A stretch of 9,547 nt of DNA, taken from assembly GCA_947457085.1 (NCBI GenBank), contig CANGUS010000051.1, forward strand, positions 1-9,547, given 5' to 3'. The DNA comes from Bacteroidota bacterium. Its GTDB lineage: Bacteria; Bacteroidota; Bacteroidia; Chitinophagales; Chitinophagaceae. A program made the position numbers and the translations under genes. The notes beneath the pieces are model-generated. The model had not been told where the DNA came from. It ran no database searches and worked only from the letters and a program-made list of their open reading frames with translations. Shown piece after piece: positions 1 through 6,023 of this stretch (the stretch's first letter is position 1; each line of letters starts with the position of its first letter).

Positions 1-71
1 AAAAAAAAGTAATTCACATTTAACATAGAAACGTAAAAGTATTAATATTGTTGTATAAATATTAAAAAATC

Positions 72-446
72 ATGTCAATTAGTACAATTTTGGGATTAAT
101 CATATTGGGTGTTTTTGCTGGTTCTTTAAGCAGCCTCGTGGGAATTGGTGGTGGAATTGTAATTGTACCTGCATTGGTTGGGATTTTTGGTTTAAGTCAA
201 CACACAGCTCAAGGTACTACCTTAGCCATGTTGTCTTTTCCTATAAGTTTAGTTGCAGCGTTTACTTATTACAAAAATGGTATGGTCGATTGGAAAATAG
301 CTATGGTGCTTTGCATTGGATTTGTAATAGGTAGCTTTTTTGTAAGTAAAATTGCGGTTTCTATTCCTACATTGACAATAAAAAAAATATTTGCCGTGTT
401 AATGATTTTAGTTGCGCTAAAATTTTTATTTATTGATAAAAAATAA
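72..446 (+). CDS. Half-size TauE/SafE family membrane protein (single repeat)
   Basis: This is a 124-residue integral membrane protein of the TauE/SafE (sulfite exporter / anion permease, DUF81) family. Hydrophobic segments lie at about residues 6-22, 48-67, 75-95 and 104-121. The family hallmark is the glycine-rich stretch GIGGGIVIVPAL at residues 24-35, followed by an AQGTTLAML-type second helix. Classical members are about 250 residues with two such repeats; this protein has only one. It ends in a normal helix plus a charged IDKK tail, so it looks like a natural short form rather than a broken gene. A one-repeat protein would have to work as a dimer or oligomer (inference). The substrate is unknown; sulfite, sulfoacetate or other organic anions are known for the family. 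The start follows an A-rich stretch with no Shine-Dalgarno sequence. The gene converges on the mscS gene, with 45 bp between the stops. Confidence 0.85.
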   Translation: MSISTILGLIILGVFAGSLSSLVGIGGGIVIVPALVGIFGLSQHTAQGTTLAMLSFPISLVAAFTYYKNGMVDWKIAMVLCIGFVIGSFFVSKIAVSIPTLTIKKIFAVLMILVALKFLFIDKK

Positions 447-491
447 ATCAATCACTTTAAATTGAAAGTATCTTGAATGAAACAGGATTAG

Positions 492-1346
492 TTATCCTTG
501 TTTATTAACGACTGATTTTTGTTGAGTTGGTCCTTCTATTCCTGCAATATCCCAAGCTTTTTTCACCAATTCTGTGCAACCAAAATAGACTGCCCAATAA
601 TCAGATTGAACACAATATGGCTGTATACTTAATGTAACCATTCCATCACCCACTTTTAAAACATTCACAGCAGGTTTTGGATCTTTTAAAACTTTGGGAT
701 GTGTTAACAATGCCTCAATGCTTACTTTTTTAGCCATTTCAATATCTTGATCTAGTGAAATTGCCATGATGAAATCAACTCGCAAACTACCATGTGTGGT
801 ATAATTTGTAATTATTCCTGTTGACAATGGTCCATTCGGAACATATACGGTTTTGTTTTCTGCAGTCAGAACTGTAGTACTAAATACACCTTGTTCAGTA
901 ACCACTCCCGTTGTTCCTTGTGCTTCAATCATATCACCAATTTTAAAAGGTTTGAATATAAGCATCATCACACCACCTGCAAAGTTTCCTAAAGTTCCAT
1001 TTAATGCGGAACCAATTGCAACACCAGCTCCTACCATTAAAGCACCAAAAGCCGTCGTATCAACACCTAAAATACTGGCTATGGTAATAAATAATAAAAT
1101 AGTCAACATGACTTTCACAAATGAAATTAAAAAAGTATGTAAAGAGGGGTCATATTTTTTTTTCTCAAATAATTTTTTCATAACGTGGATCATTTTTCCA
1201 ATCATCCAGTTTCCAAATAAATAAATGATAATTGCTCCTATAATTTTAGGGGCATAACTGAGTGCCATATCCGTTATTTTTTGAACATAGCTAGATGTTG
1301 TTTGTGCAATCTGATCTGCGTTTACTGAAATTTGTAAAAGTTGCAT
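492..1346 (-). CDS. Small-conductance mechanosensitive channel, MscS family
   Basis: This 284-residue protein matches a compact MscS channel, which opens under membrane tension to release solutes during hypo-osmotic shock. Three membrane segments are visible, at about residues 33-52, 71-93 and 96-131. The third is the pore-lining helix, rich in Gly and Ala (GALMVGAGVAIGSALNG, then NFAGGVMMLIFKPFKIGD), which is the most conserved MscS region. The beta domain follows, with GVVTEQGVF and the VYVPNGPL motif at about residues 130-185, then the mixed alpha/beta C-terminal vestibule domain to the end. The length matches E. coli MscS (286 residues). The ATG at 1344-1346 is chosen because it gives the usual short N-terminus before TM1. 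No Shine-Dalgarno sequence precedes it. The gene lies upstream of nothing co-directional within 490 bp and converges on the TauE-like gene. A specific ion or osmolyte preference cannot be read from the sequence. Confidence 0.95.
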   Translation of the reverse strand: MQLLQISVNADQIAQTTSSYVQKITDMALSYAPKIIGAIIIYLFGNWMIGKMIHVMKKLFEKKKYDPSLHTFLISFVKVMLTILLFITIASILGVDTTAFGALMVGAGVAIGSALNGTLGNFAGGVMMLIFKPFKIGDMIEAQGTTGVVTEQGVFSTTVLTAENKTVYVPNGPLSTGIITNYTTHGSLRVDFIMAISLDQDIEMAKKVSIEALLTHPKVLKDPKPAVNVLKVGDGMVTLSIQPYCVQSDYWAVYFGCTELVKKAWDIAGIEGPTQQKSVVNKQG

Positions 1347-1452
1347 TTTAGTGAGGATTAATGTTGAGTGTAAAAATATGAATTATCTAATAAATGGGTA
1401 TTAGTATCCTGAAAATTAATAAAAACAGGTTATTGAAATAAAAATAAATTTA

Positions 1453-1482
1453 TAAAAAAACCCTAGATTTTACAACCTAGGG
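1453..1482 (-). terminator. Intrinsic terminator of the KDGTPD-repeat gene
   Basis: CCCTAG (1461-1466) and CTAGGG (1477-1482) form a perfect 6-bp stem around a 10-nt loop. Read on the minus strand, the hairpin is followed directly by a run of seven U (1454-1460). It lies about 20 bp downstream of the stop of the small secreted protein gene. It is the clearest Rho-independent terminator in the window and separates that gene from mscS. Confidence 0.8.
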
Positions 1483-1503
1483 CTAAATTCACACTAATAA
1501 GAA

Positions 1504-1860
1504 TTATTTATTTTTTTTATATCTTTTATCTGGGGTACCATCTTTTTTGAGATGTTCAGCCTGCTTATATCGTTTATCTGGAGTACCATCTTTTTTTAAA
1601 ACCACGTTAGAAGAAGTGCTTTTTGCTGGAATTGCTTTTTTTATCTCTTGCTTTTTTTGAGTTGGTTCTATTTTAGTTTGAGTACCTTTTTTGTCAGCAA
1701 CAACATTCGCTTTTTCTAACGCTTTTTTTGAATCGACTTTAGTAACAGGCTTTTGTTTAACTACTGTTTTTGTTGCTGTTTGTGTTTGTTTAATTGATTG
1801 AGCTTTGCTTGCAGATATTACTCCAAGAAATATGGAAACTGCGAATATGATTTTTTTCAT
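1504..1860 (-). CDS. Small secreted Lys-rich protein with two KDGTPDKRYK repeats
   Basis: This 118-residue protein belongs to no family I can name functionally. Residues 1-20 are a clear signal peptide: MKK, a hydrophobic core, then SKA before Gln21. There is no lipobox Cys, so the mature protein should be periplasmic or secreted. The mature part is low-complexity, rich in Lys, Thr, Gln and Val, with no further hydrophobic segment, and is probably disordered and strongly basic. The C-terminus carries two exact copies of LKKDGTPDKRYK, at residues 88-99 and 104-115, separated by QAEH. I recall short exported Bacteroidota proteins with similar DGTPDxRxK repeats, all hypothetical; this is memory, not a search. 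The Asp-rich repeat might bind a cation or polyanion, but nothing proves it. The gene has its own strong terminator just downstream, and the yetF-like gene ends 108 bp upstream. The ATG at 1858-1860 is fixed by the signal peptide. Confidence 0.8.
   Translation of the reverse strand: MKKIIFAVSIFLGVISASKAQSIKQTQTATKTVVKQKPVTKVDSKKALEKANVVADKKGTQTKIEPTQKKQEIKKAIPAKSTSSNVVLKKDGTPDKRYKQAEHLKKDGTPDKRYKKNK
1516..1599 (-). repeat. Two 36-bp coding repeats (KDGTPD units)
   Basis: The units at 1564-1599 and 1516-1551 each encode LKKDGTPDKRYK and are separated by 12 bp. The two copies differ at 5 of 36 bases. All five differences are synonymous: Leu TTA/CTC, Thr ACT/ACC, Arg CGA/AGA (one change) and Lys AAG/AAA. 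Confidence 0.9.
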
Positions 1861-1940
1861 TTTTTTAATTTTTTAATTGTAGATGTTATTTATTTAGTGT
1901 GATTTTTTTTGTTGAGGATTTAAAGGTGAATGCTATTCAA

Positions 1941-1967
1941 ATTTACTAAATTTTAAAACAAGTAAAT
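1941..1967 (-). other. AT-rich stem-loop just after the yetF-like stop codon
   Basis: ATTTACT (1941-1947) and AGTAAAT (1961-1967) pair as a 7-bp stem with a 13-nt loop, one base past the stop of the yetF-like gene on the minus strand. The stem is weak and is followed by only two further U, so it is at best a poor terminator. The same stretch contains TAAATTTG (minus strand, 1938-1945), which fits the Bacteroidota -7 consensus TAnnTTTG, 78 bp before the small secreted gene. No -33 TTG stands at the right distance. Confidence 0.25.
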
Positions 1968-1968
1968 A

Positions 1969-2493
1969 TTATAATTTCAAAATACGCCCTTTTATTTTGT
2001 GTTTATTTTTAGTTTGATGAATTGTTCTTGTTTTGTAATCTGCAGAAATAATGCTAATATTCCCATCCACCTCTAACATGGCTAATTTTACATGTTCAAT
2101 ATCTAAGATTCCATGTTCTCTGATTGCTGCATTTAACTCTTCAATAGTTATTTCAACTTCATTTAAATTATGATATTGTACCAAACCATCATAAATTAAC
2201 ACCACCGATTTTCCTTGAATAAATTCACTAATTTTTTTGTGTTTGAATATTATTTTTTTGAAAATAAAATTAACAGAAAACAAGACAAACGCAGCAACTA
2301 AACCTCCAAGTAAAGAGGTACTAGGGCCAACCATTGCATTTTGCACACTGTTACTAATTAGCAATATAAACACTAGATCCACTACTGAAAGTTGGGCCAG
2401 TTCTTTTTTTCCAAAAAGCCTTATGGCGAATAATATAAATACATAAACAGCAACAGATCGACCAGCGATTTCTATATACGGAAAGAAGTTCAT
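1969..2493 (-). CDS. YetF/DUF421 family membrane protein
   Basis: This 174-residue protein matches the YetF (DUF421) family. Three hydrophobic segments lie at about residues 12-27, 36-54 and 60-80. They are followed by a soluble domain at about residues 83-155. Family features are RLFGKKELAQLSVVDLVF at the first loop and second helix, QGKSVVLIYDG at the start of the soluble part, ELNAAIREHGI (the conserved LR..GI motif) and AMLEVDGNISII near the end. The size is normal for the short members common in Bacteroidota. The biochemical role of the family is not established; the B. subtilis homologues are associated with membranes and stress or spore functions. The ATG at 2491-2493 gives a normal N-terminus, and no Shine-Dalgarno sequence is visible. 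Neighbours on the same strand are all envelope proteins, but wide spacing argues against one operon. The C-terminal tail after residue 155 is basic. Confidence 0.9.
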   Translation of the reverse strand: MNFFPYIEIAGRSVAVYVFILFAIRLFGKKELAQLSVVDLVFILLISNSVQNAMVGPSTSLLGGLVAAFVLFSVNFIFKKIIFKHKKISEFIQGKSVVLIYDGLVQYHNLNEVEITIEELNAAIREHGILDIEHVKLAMLEVDGNISIISADYKTRTIHQTKNKHKIKGRILKL

Positions 2494-2889
2494 TTGCTAA
2501 AGTTAAATGAAATTTTAAAATATATTGACTTAAATATGTGAATAGAAATTTAAATACAAAAACGATGAAAAATTATAATTTCCTGAATGTAATTCAAAAA
2601 TGTGTTTTAATATTTTAGTAAGAAAACTCTTCTATAAATTCTATATTCTGCAATTCTGAGATTAGTTATGACAGAGGATCAATAATAAAGCATAATTAAC
2701 CCTGAATTTGAAATTTCAATGATAGAAGACGATTTTTCCGAAAACAAAAAGGTGTATTTGAAATCTATTCAATCTATTCAACACAAATTTCTCTTATTGG
2801 TCTTTTGAATTTCTAAATTGTATATTTAAGATACACCATATAATCATGTAAACAGTTCCAATTCGATGCAGATTTTTTCAAAATTATTT
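2494..2889. other. 396-bp intergenic region, no convincing gene
   Basis: This stretch separates two minus-strand genes (yetF-like and DUF2490). It is AT-rich and full of stops in most frames. It contains a 29-codon ATG reading frame on the plus strand at 2719-2808 (MIEDDFSENKKVYLKSIQ...) and a 17-codon frame starting at 2564 (MKNYNFLNVIQKC...). Neither has a recognisable family or ribosome-binding site. A 9-bp unit, TCTATTCAA, is tandemly duplicated at 2764-2781. The region presumably also holds the promoter of the yetF-like gene, but I see no good TTG/TAnnTTTG pair. It may be a decayed gene, or it may be spacer. Confidence 0.5.
2764..2781. repeat. 9-bp tandem duplication TCTATTCAA x2
   Basis: Two perfect adjacent copies, at 2764-2772 and 2773-2781, lie inside the intergenic region upstream of the yetF-like gene. 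The duplication falls within the 29-codon plus-strand reading frame, where it encodes SIQSIQ. It is short enough to arise by slippage. Confidence 0.8.
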
Positions 2890-3657
2890 TTACGTAGTTT
2901 TATGAAAATTAAATGTCGAAATGAATCCTAATTGAAGTGTATTATTATTTTCTATTTTTATTCCATCTCCTTTTAAAATGGCTTGATACATGTATCCAAT
3001 TTCTAATCTGCCGATTTTAGGAATTTTATATCCTAATGCAAAATAGGCCCTGTTTTGATCAAATAAATTAGCCGCTACATTTTTGCCGTAGCTTATAAAA
3101 AACTCATCATATGCAGAAATATAAAACGTTTTATCATTAATCATTTTACCTTTTAAAGGAATTGAAACTCTATTTAATGAACGAAAACGATTGGTATAAA
3201 CAGCATCACCGGGTTCATAAGCTGCACTTGATAAATTTATTATTGGCACTTTAGAAAATCGTTGTTCCAATCTAAAACGACTTATCCATTCAAAAATTCC
3301 ATATTGATTTTTGATTTGCAACTGTTCCCAAAAACGATTTTCAGGAAATTGTACTGGTACAGGGAATTTACCATACGGATACGTTTCAACAAAACAATAA
3401 CCTATGCTTGCCATAATCTGGTTATTGATATGATAATTTAATCCAGTTCTTACTAGCAATTGTTGAGGGTTTTGTATTACATCATTCTTTCGTACTTGCA
3501 CTTCTAAATGCACACCCAATTGATTACTAAATTTATGATCACCAAAATACATAAACCAACAATTATTGTTTATGGTTTGCTCATGCATAGATTGAGATTG
3601 TGCATGTAATTTTAAACTAGTGATAAAAATCACTATAATGTATAGGCTTTTTTTCAT
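2890..3657 (-). CDS. DUF2490 domain protein, predicted outer-membrane beta-barrel
   Basis: This exported protein is about 255 residues from the preferred start. The ATG at 3655-3657 begins MKKSLYIIVIFITSLKLHAQ, a standard signal peptide with likely cleavage before or after the Gln. A start six codons further upstream (3675) is possible, but it adds a polar MHTNID in front of the MKK. The body matches DUF2490, a Bacteroidota family of probable outer-membrane beta-barrels. It shows WFMYFGDHKF, the LLVRTGLNYHIN strand, GYCFVETYPYG, then ENRFWEQLQIK and SRFRLEQRF, NRFRSLNRVSIPL, YDEFFISYGK and a final GRLEIGYMYQ. Alternating aromatic strands run to the C-terminus, which ends in a strand (LQLGFISTFNF) followed by four polar residues. 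The length is usual for the family. No function is assigned to DUF2490. The gene is transcribed divergently from ffh, across a 396-bp AT-rich spacer. Confidence 0.88.
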   Translation of the reverse strand: MKKSLYIIVIFITSLKLHAQSQSMHEQTINNNCWFMYFGDHKFSNQLGVHLEVQVRKNDVIQNPQQLLVRTGLNYHINNQIMASIGYCFVETYPYGKFPVPVQFPENRFWEQLQIKNQYGIFEWISRFRLEQRFSKVPIINLSSAAYEPGDAVYTNRFRSLNRVSIPLKGKMINDKTFYISAYDEFFISYGKNVAANLFDQNRAYFALGYKIPKIGRLEIGYMYQAILKGDGIKIENNNTLQLGFISTFNFHKTT

Positions 3658-3739
3658 GTCTATGTTTGTATGCAAATAAAAGATGCTATCTTATATCTAT
3701 ATTATTCTAAATATTAATGATACACAAATAAACAACAAG

Positions 3740-3787
3740 TCAATTATAATTGATAATTTATCATATCTTTTATCAGTTTTTTATCTG
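3740..3787. promoter_or_regulatory. Palindromes and phased TTTATC repeats, possible operator
   Basis: TCAATTATAATTGA (3740-3753) is a perfect 14-bp palindrome. It overlaps TGATAA-T-TTATCA (3751-3763), another inverted repeat. TTTATC recurs at 3757, 3769 and 3780, at 12- and 11-bp steps, so the copies face the same side of the helix. The cluster lies 83 bp upstream of the DUF2490 start and about 270 bp upstream of ffh. The arrangement fits a regulator-binding site for the DUF2490 gene, but in such AT-rich DNA it may also be chance. Confidence 0.3.
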
Positions 3788-4019
3788 CATAAAAAAAAAT
3801 TACAGAAAATGTAGATTGAGTAATCCATGGGTATCAAAAAAAATCGATAAATGAATCAAAATAAATTTGAATTCAAGTAAATCAAATGATATAGTTATTT
3901 TATGAAATTAATAAAGGGATTCCTTACAAGAAAACTTATTGAATAGAAGTGAATATTGTAATCAATGGCTATTATCTGCAAAAGTTAATAAGCAAGCCCA
4001 AAAATTCCAATACATTTTG

Positions 4020-4027
4020 TACTTTCG
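4020..4027 (+). promoter_or_regulatory. Possible ffh -7 promoter element TACTTTCG
   Basis: TACTTTCG, 26 bp before the ffh ATG, differs from the Bacteroidota -7 consensus TAnnTTTG at one position. No TTG stands at the usual 19-21 bp upstream; the nearest, at 4017-4019, directly abuts it. The call therefore rests on position and the -7 element alone. Confidence 0.3.
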
Positions 4028-4053
4028 CAACTCTTAAAAAAAACTACAATTAT

Positions 4054-5376
4054 ATGTTTAATAATCTTTCAGAACGTTTAGACAGTGCCTTTAAATTATT
4101 GAAAGGGGAAGGTCAGATCTCAGAAATTAATATTGCCACCACCATAAAAGAAATTCGTCGTGCATTGGTAGATGCCGATGTAAACTATTCAATCGCGAAA
4201 GAATTTACCGATAAAGTAAAAGAAAAAGCGATAGGAGAGAAGGTAATTACCTCGGTTACACCCGGTCAGTTGATGGTAAAAATTGTTAAAGATGGTTTGG
4301 TAGATTTAATGGGTGGCACTGAATCTGAAATTGATTTAACTGGAAACCCAACTGTTATATTAATAGCTGGCTTGCAAGGATCTGGGAAAACAACTTTTTC
4401 TGGCAAATTGGCTAAATTTTTAAAAGATAAAAAGAAGAAAAAACCTTTATTGGTTGCAGCAGATATCTATAGACCAGCCGCAATGGAGCAATTGCGTGTT
4501 TTGTCTGAGCAAATAGGGGTTCCAGTTCATTTAGAATTAGAAAACAAAAATGCAGTTGAGATTGCAAAAAATGCAGTTGAATTTGCCAAAGCCAATGGAC
4601 ACAATGTAGTAATTATTGATACTGCAGGTCGTCTAGCAATTGATGAGCAAATGATGAATGAAGTAGCAGATGTAAAATCAGCCGTTCATCCAAATGAAAT
4701 TTTATTTGTTGTCGACTCAATGACAGGGCAAGATGCTGTTAATACGGCAAAAGCTTTCAATGAGCGATTAGATTTTACCGGTGTTGTGTTGACTAAATTG
4801 GATGGTGATACTAGAGGTGGAGCTGCTTTAACGATAAAATATACGGTTAAAAAACCTATCAAATTTGTGAGCATGGGTGAAAAACTCGACACATTAGATG
4901 TTTTTTATCCAGAACGTATGGCTCAGCGAATATTAGGGATGGGAGATATTACCACCTTGGTAGAACGTGCACAACAACAATTTGACGAAGCAGAAAGTAA
5001 AAAATTAGAAAAGAAAATACGTGCCAATAAATTTGATTTTGATGATTTTAAAAATCAATTGCAACAAATTAAACGCATGGGAAATATCAAAGATTTATTA
5101 GGTATGATTCCGGGGATTGGCAAAGCTATCAAAGATATTGAAATTAGTGACGATGCATTTAAAGGTATTGAAGCTATGATTGGCTCTATGACACCTCAAG
5201 AACGTAAAAACCCAGAAATAATTGATGCTAAAAGACGTTCTCGAATTGCTATTGGAAGTGGGAAAAAAATAGAAGACGTGAATGCTTTCATGAAGCAATT
5301 TGACCAAATGAAAGACATGATGAAAATGATGAATAAAATGGGTGGCATGGGAATGAAAATGCCTGGAATGAGATAA
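4054..5376 (+). CDS. ffh: Signal recognition particle GTPase Ffh (SRP54)
   Basis: Ffh binds the 4.5S SRP RNA and signal sequences of nascent chains, and delivers ribosomes to FtsY and SecYEG in a GTP-dependent cycle. The 440-residue protein shows the full N-G-M architecture. The N domain starts MFNNLSERLDSAFKLLKG, with ALVDADV at residues 37-43. The G domain carries G1 GLQGSGKTT (106-114), DIYRPAA (137-143), G3 DTAGR (189-193), G4 TKLDGD (247-252) and GEKLDTLDVF (275-284). The M domain includes GMIPGIGK (350-357), the RNA-binding SRIAIGSG (396-403) and a Met-rich end (MKDMMKMMNKMGGMGMKM). The reading frame stays open 35 codons further upstream to a GTG at 3949. The ATG at 4054 is chosen because SRP54 N domains begin exactly there. 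No Shine-Dalgarno sequence is present, only A-rich bases. The gene is first in a plus-strand run with rnhA and a peptidase, and it is essential in most bacteria. Confidence 0.98.
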   Translation: MFNNLSERLDSAFKLLKGEGQISEINIATTIKEIRRALVDADVNYSIAKEFTDKVKEKAIGEKVITSVTPGQLMVKIVKDGLVDLMGGTESEIDLTGNPTVILIAGLQGSGKTTFSGKLAKFLKDKKKKKPLLVAADIYRPAAMEQLRVLSEQIGVPVHLELENKNAVEIAKNAVEFAKANGHNVVIIDTAGRLAIDEQMMNEVADVKSAVHPNEILFVVDSMTGQDAVNTAKAFNERLDFTGVVLTKLDGDTRGGAALTIKYTVKKPIKFVSMGEKLDTLDVFYPERMAQRILGMGDITTLVERAQQQFDEAESKKLEKKIRANKFDFDDFKNQLQQIKRMGNIKDLLGMIPGIGKAIKDIEISDDAFKGIEAMIGSMTPQERKNPEIIDAKRRSRIAIGSGKKIEDVNAFMKQFDQMKDMMKMMNKMGGMGMKMPGMR

Positions 5377-5386
5377 AGAAAATTGA

Positions 5387-5469
5387 CGGATGTCAGATGA
5401 CTGATGTCAGTGTTAATTAATTAATAAACTATAAAAAAGCCTGACATCCGAAATCAAGCATCTGGCATC
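5387..5469 (+). repeat. Two-part inverted repeat between ffh and rnhA
   Basis: The outer arms GATGTCAGATG (5389-5399) and CATCTGGCATC (5459-5469) pair over 11 bp with one G-T wobble. The inner arms GATGTCAG (5403-5410) and CTGACATC (5441-5448) pair over 8 bp around a 30-nt AT-rich loop. An alternative, exclusive pairing joins CGGATGTCAG (5387-5396) to CTGACATCCG (5441-5450), a perfect 10 bp. The element starts ten bases after the ffh stop and ends six bases before the rnhA ATG. No U-run follows the stem immediately (only CTTTTAAA), so it is a weak classical terminator. It could be a dispersed intergenic repeat, an mRNA-processing site or a translation control element. Confidence 0.75.
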
Positions 5470-5475
5470 TTTTAA

Positions 5476-5952
5476 ATGGACATTTTAGAAATATATACCG
5501 ATGGTGCTTCTCGTGGTAATCCTGGGAGAGGTGGCTATGGCATCGTTTTAAATTGGAATGAAAATAGAAGAGAAATTTCTGCAGGTTATCGAAAAACTAC
5601 CAATAATCGTATGGAACTTTTAGCTGTTATCGTAGCATTAGAAACTTTAACAAGGGTAGGTTTACATATTAAAATATATACTGACAGCAAATATGTGGTA
5701 GATGCAGTAGAGAAAAAATGGGTTTTTGGTTGGGTTAAAAAACAATTTAAAGACAAAAAAAACAAAGATCTCTGGCTCCGATTTTTGGAATCCTATAAAA
5801 AACACAGCATTCAATTTATTTGGGTTAAAGGTCACGCATCCAATAGAGAAAATAATCGTTGTGATGAATTAGCGACACAAGCTGCTGACAATGGAAATTT
5901 ATTAATAGACACCTGGTATGAGGAAATAGGTAGCAAAGAGTTGTTTGAATAA
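5476..5952 (+). CDS. rnhA: Ribonuclease HI
   Basis: RNase HI is a cytoplasmic endonuclease that cuts the RNA strand of RNA:DNA hybrids, removing primers and R-loops. The 158-residue protein is close to E. coli RNase HI in length (155) and has all catalytic positions: Asp9 in YTDGASRGNPG, Glu47 in NNRMELLA, Asp70 in IYTDSKYV, His120 in WVKGHASN and Asp130 in NRCDELA. The basic handle region follows KKWVFGWVKKQFKDKKNKDLW (about residues 80-100, with the WV..W tryptophans). The ATG at 5476 is forced: the next Met (46) would delete the first catalytic Asp. The start codon lies six bases after an inverted-repeat arm and has no Shine-Dalgarno sequence, so secondary structure could affect initiation (inference). 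The gene is 99 bp downstream of ffh on the same strand and may be co-transcribed with it. Confidence 0.97.
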   Translation: MDILEIYTDGASRGNPGRGGYGIVLNWNENRREISAGYRKTTNNRMELLAVIVALETLTRVGLHIKIYTDSKYVVDAVEKKWVFGWVKKQFKDKKNKDLWLRFLESYKKHSIQFIWVKGHASNRENNRCDELATQAADNGNLLIDTWYEEIGSKELFE

Positions 5953-5974
5953 TCATTTTTCAACTTGTATAGAG

Positions 5975-6005
5975 TTGTCAGTAATGGTTTATTTTATTAC
6001 TTTTA
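5975..6005 (+). promoter_or_regulatory. Possible Bacteroidota-type promoter for the DPP IV-like gene
   Basis: TTG at 5975-5977 is followed after 20 bp by TACTTTTA (5998-6005). The pattern is close to the Bacteroidota TTG-N19-21-TAnnTTTG promoter, with the last G replaced by A. The -7 element ends 18 bp before the peptidase ATG at 6024. In AT-rich DNA this match has limited weight. Confidence 0.3.
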
Positions 6006-6023
6006 TACCCTTAAATTAATTCA

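Larger units (their letters stand above)
3658..4053. other. 396-bp divergent intergenic region with palindromes
   Basis: This stretch separates the divergent DUF2490 and ffh genes and should hold both promoters. It contains no supported gene; a 14-codon frame at 3902 (MKLIKGFLTRKLIE) is the best seen. An open frame runs into ffh from a GTG at 3949, but its residues do not resemble the SRP54 N domain. The notable structure is a cluster of palindromes and repeated TTTATC elements at 3740-3787. A -7-like TACTTTCG lies near the ffh start. Confidence 0.55.

Noticed and set aside
454..469. ACTTT/AAAGT inverted repeat between the TauE-like and mscS stops
   Set aside because: The stem is only five weak pairs with no following T-run; it is not a credible terminator.
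853..1224. A 123-codon open frame on the plus strand, opposite the mscS gene
   Set aside because: It lies entirely antisense to a clear MscS coding sequence and has no family features; it is a by-product of the codon pattern of mscS.
2564..2617. A 17-codon plus-strand frame beginning MKNYNFLNV
   Set aside because: Very short, no family resemblance, and adjacent stop codons (TAG TAA) end it; not supportable as a gene on its own.
2819..2835. TGTAT/ATACA hairpin downstream of the DUF2490 gene
   Set aside because: Only five A-T-rich pairs and no U-run on the minus strand; expected by chance in this composition.
5961..5977. CAACT/AGTTG hairpin after rnhA
   Set aside because: A 5-bp stem with a 7-nt loop and no immediate U-tract; too weak to call a terminator, and it overlaps a better-fitting -33-like TTG.
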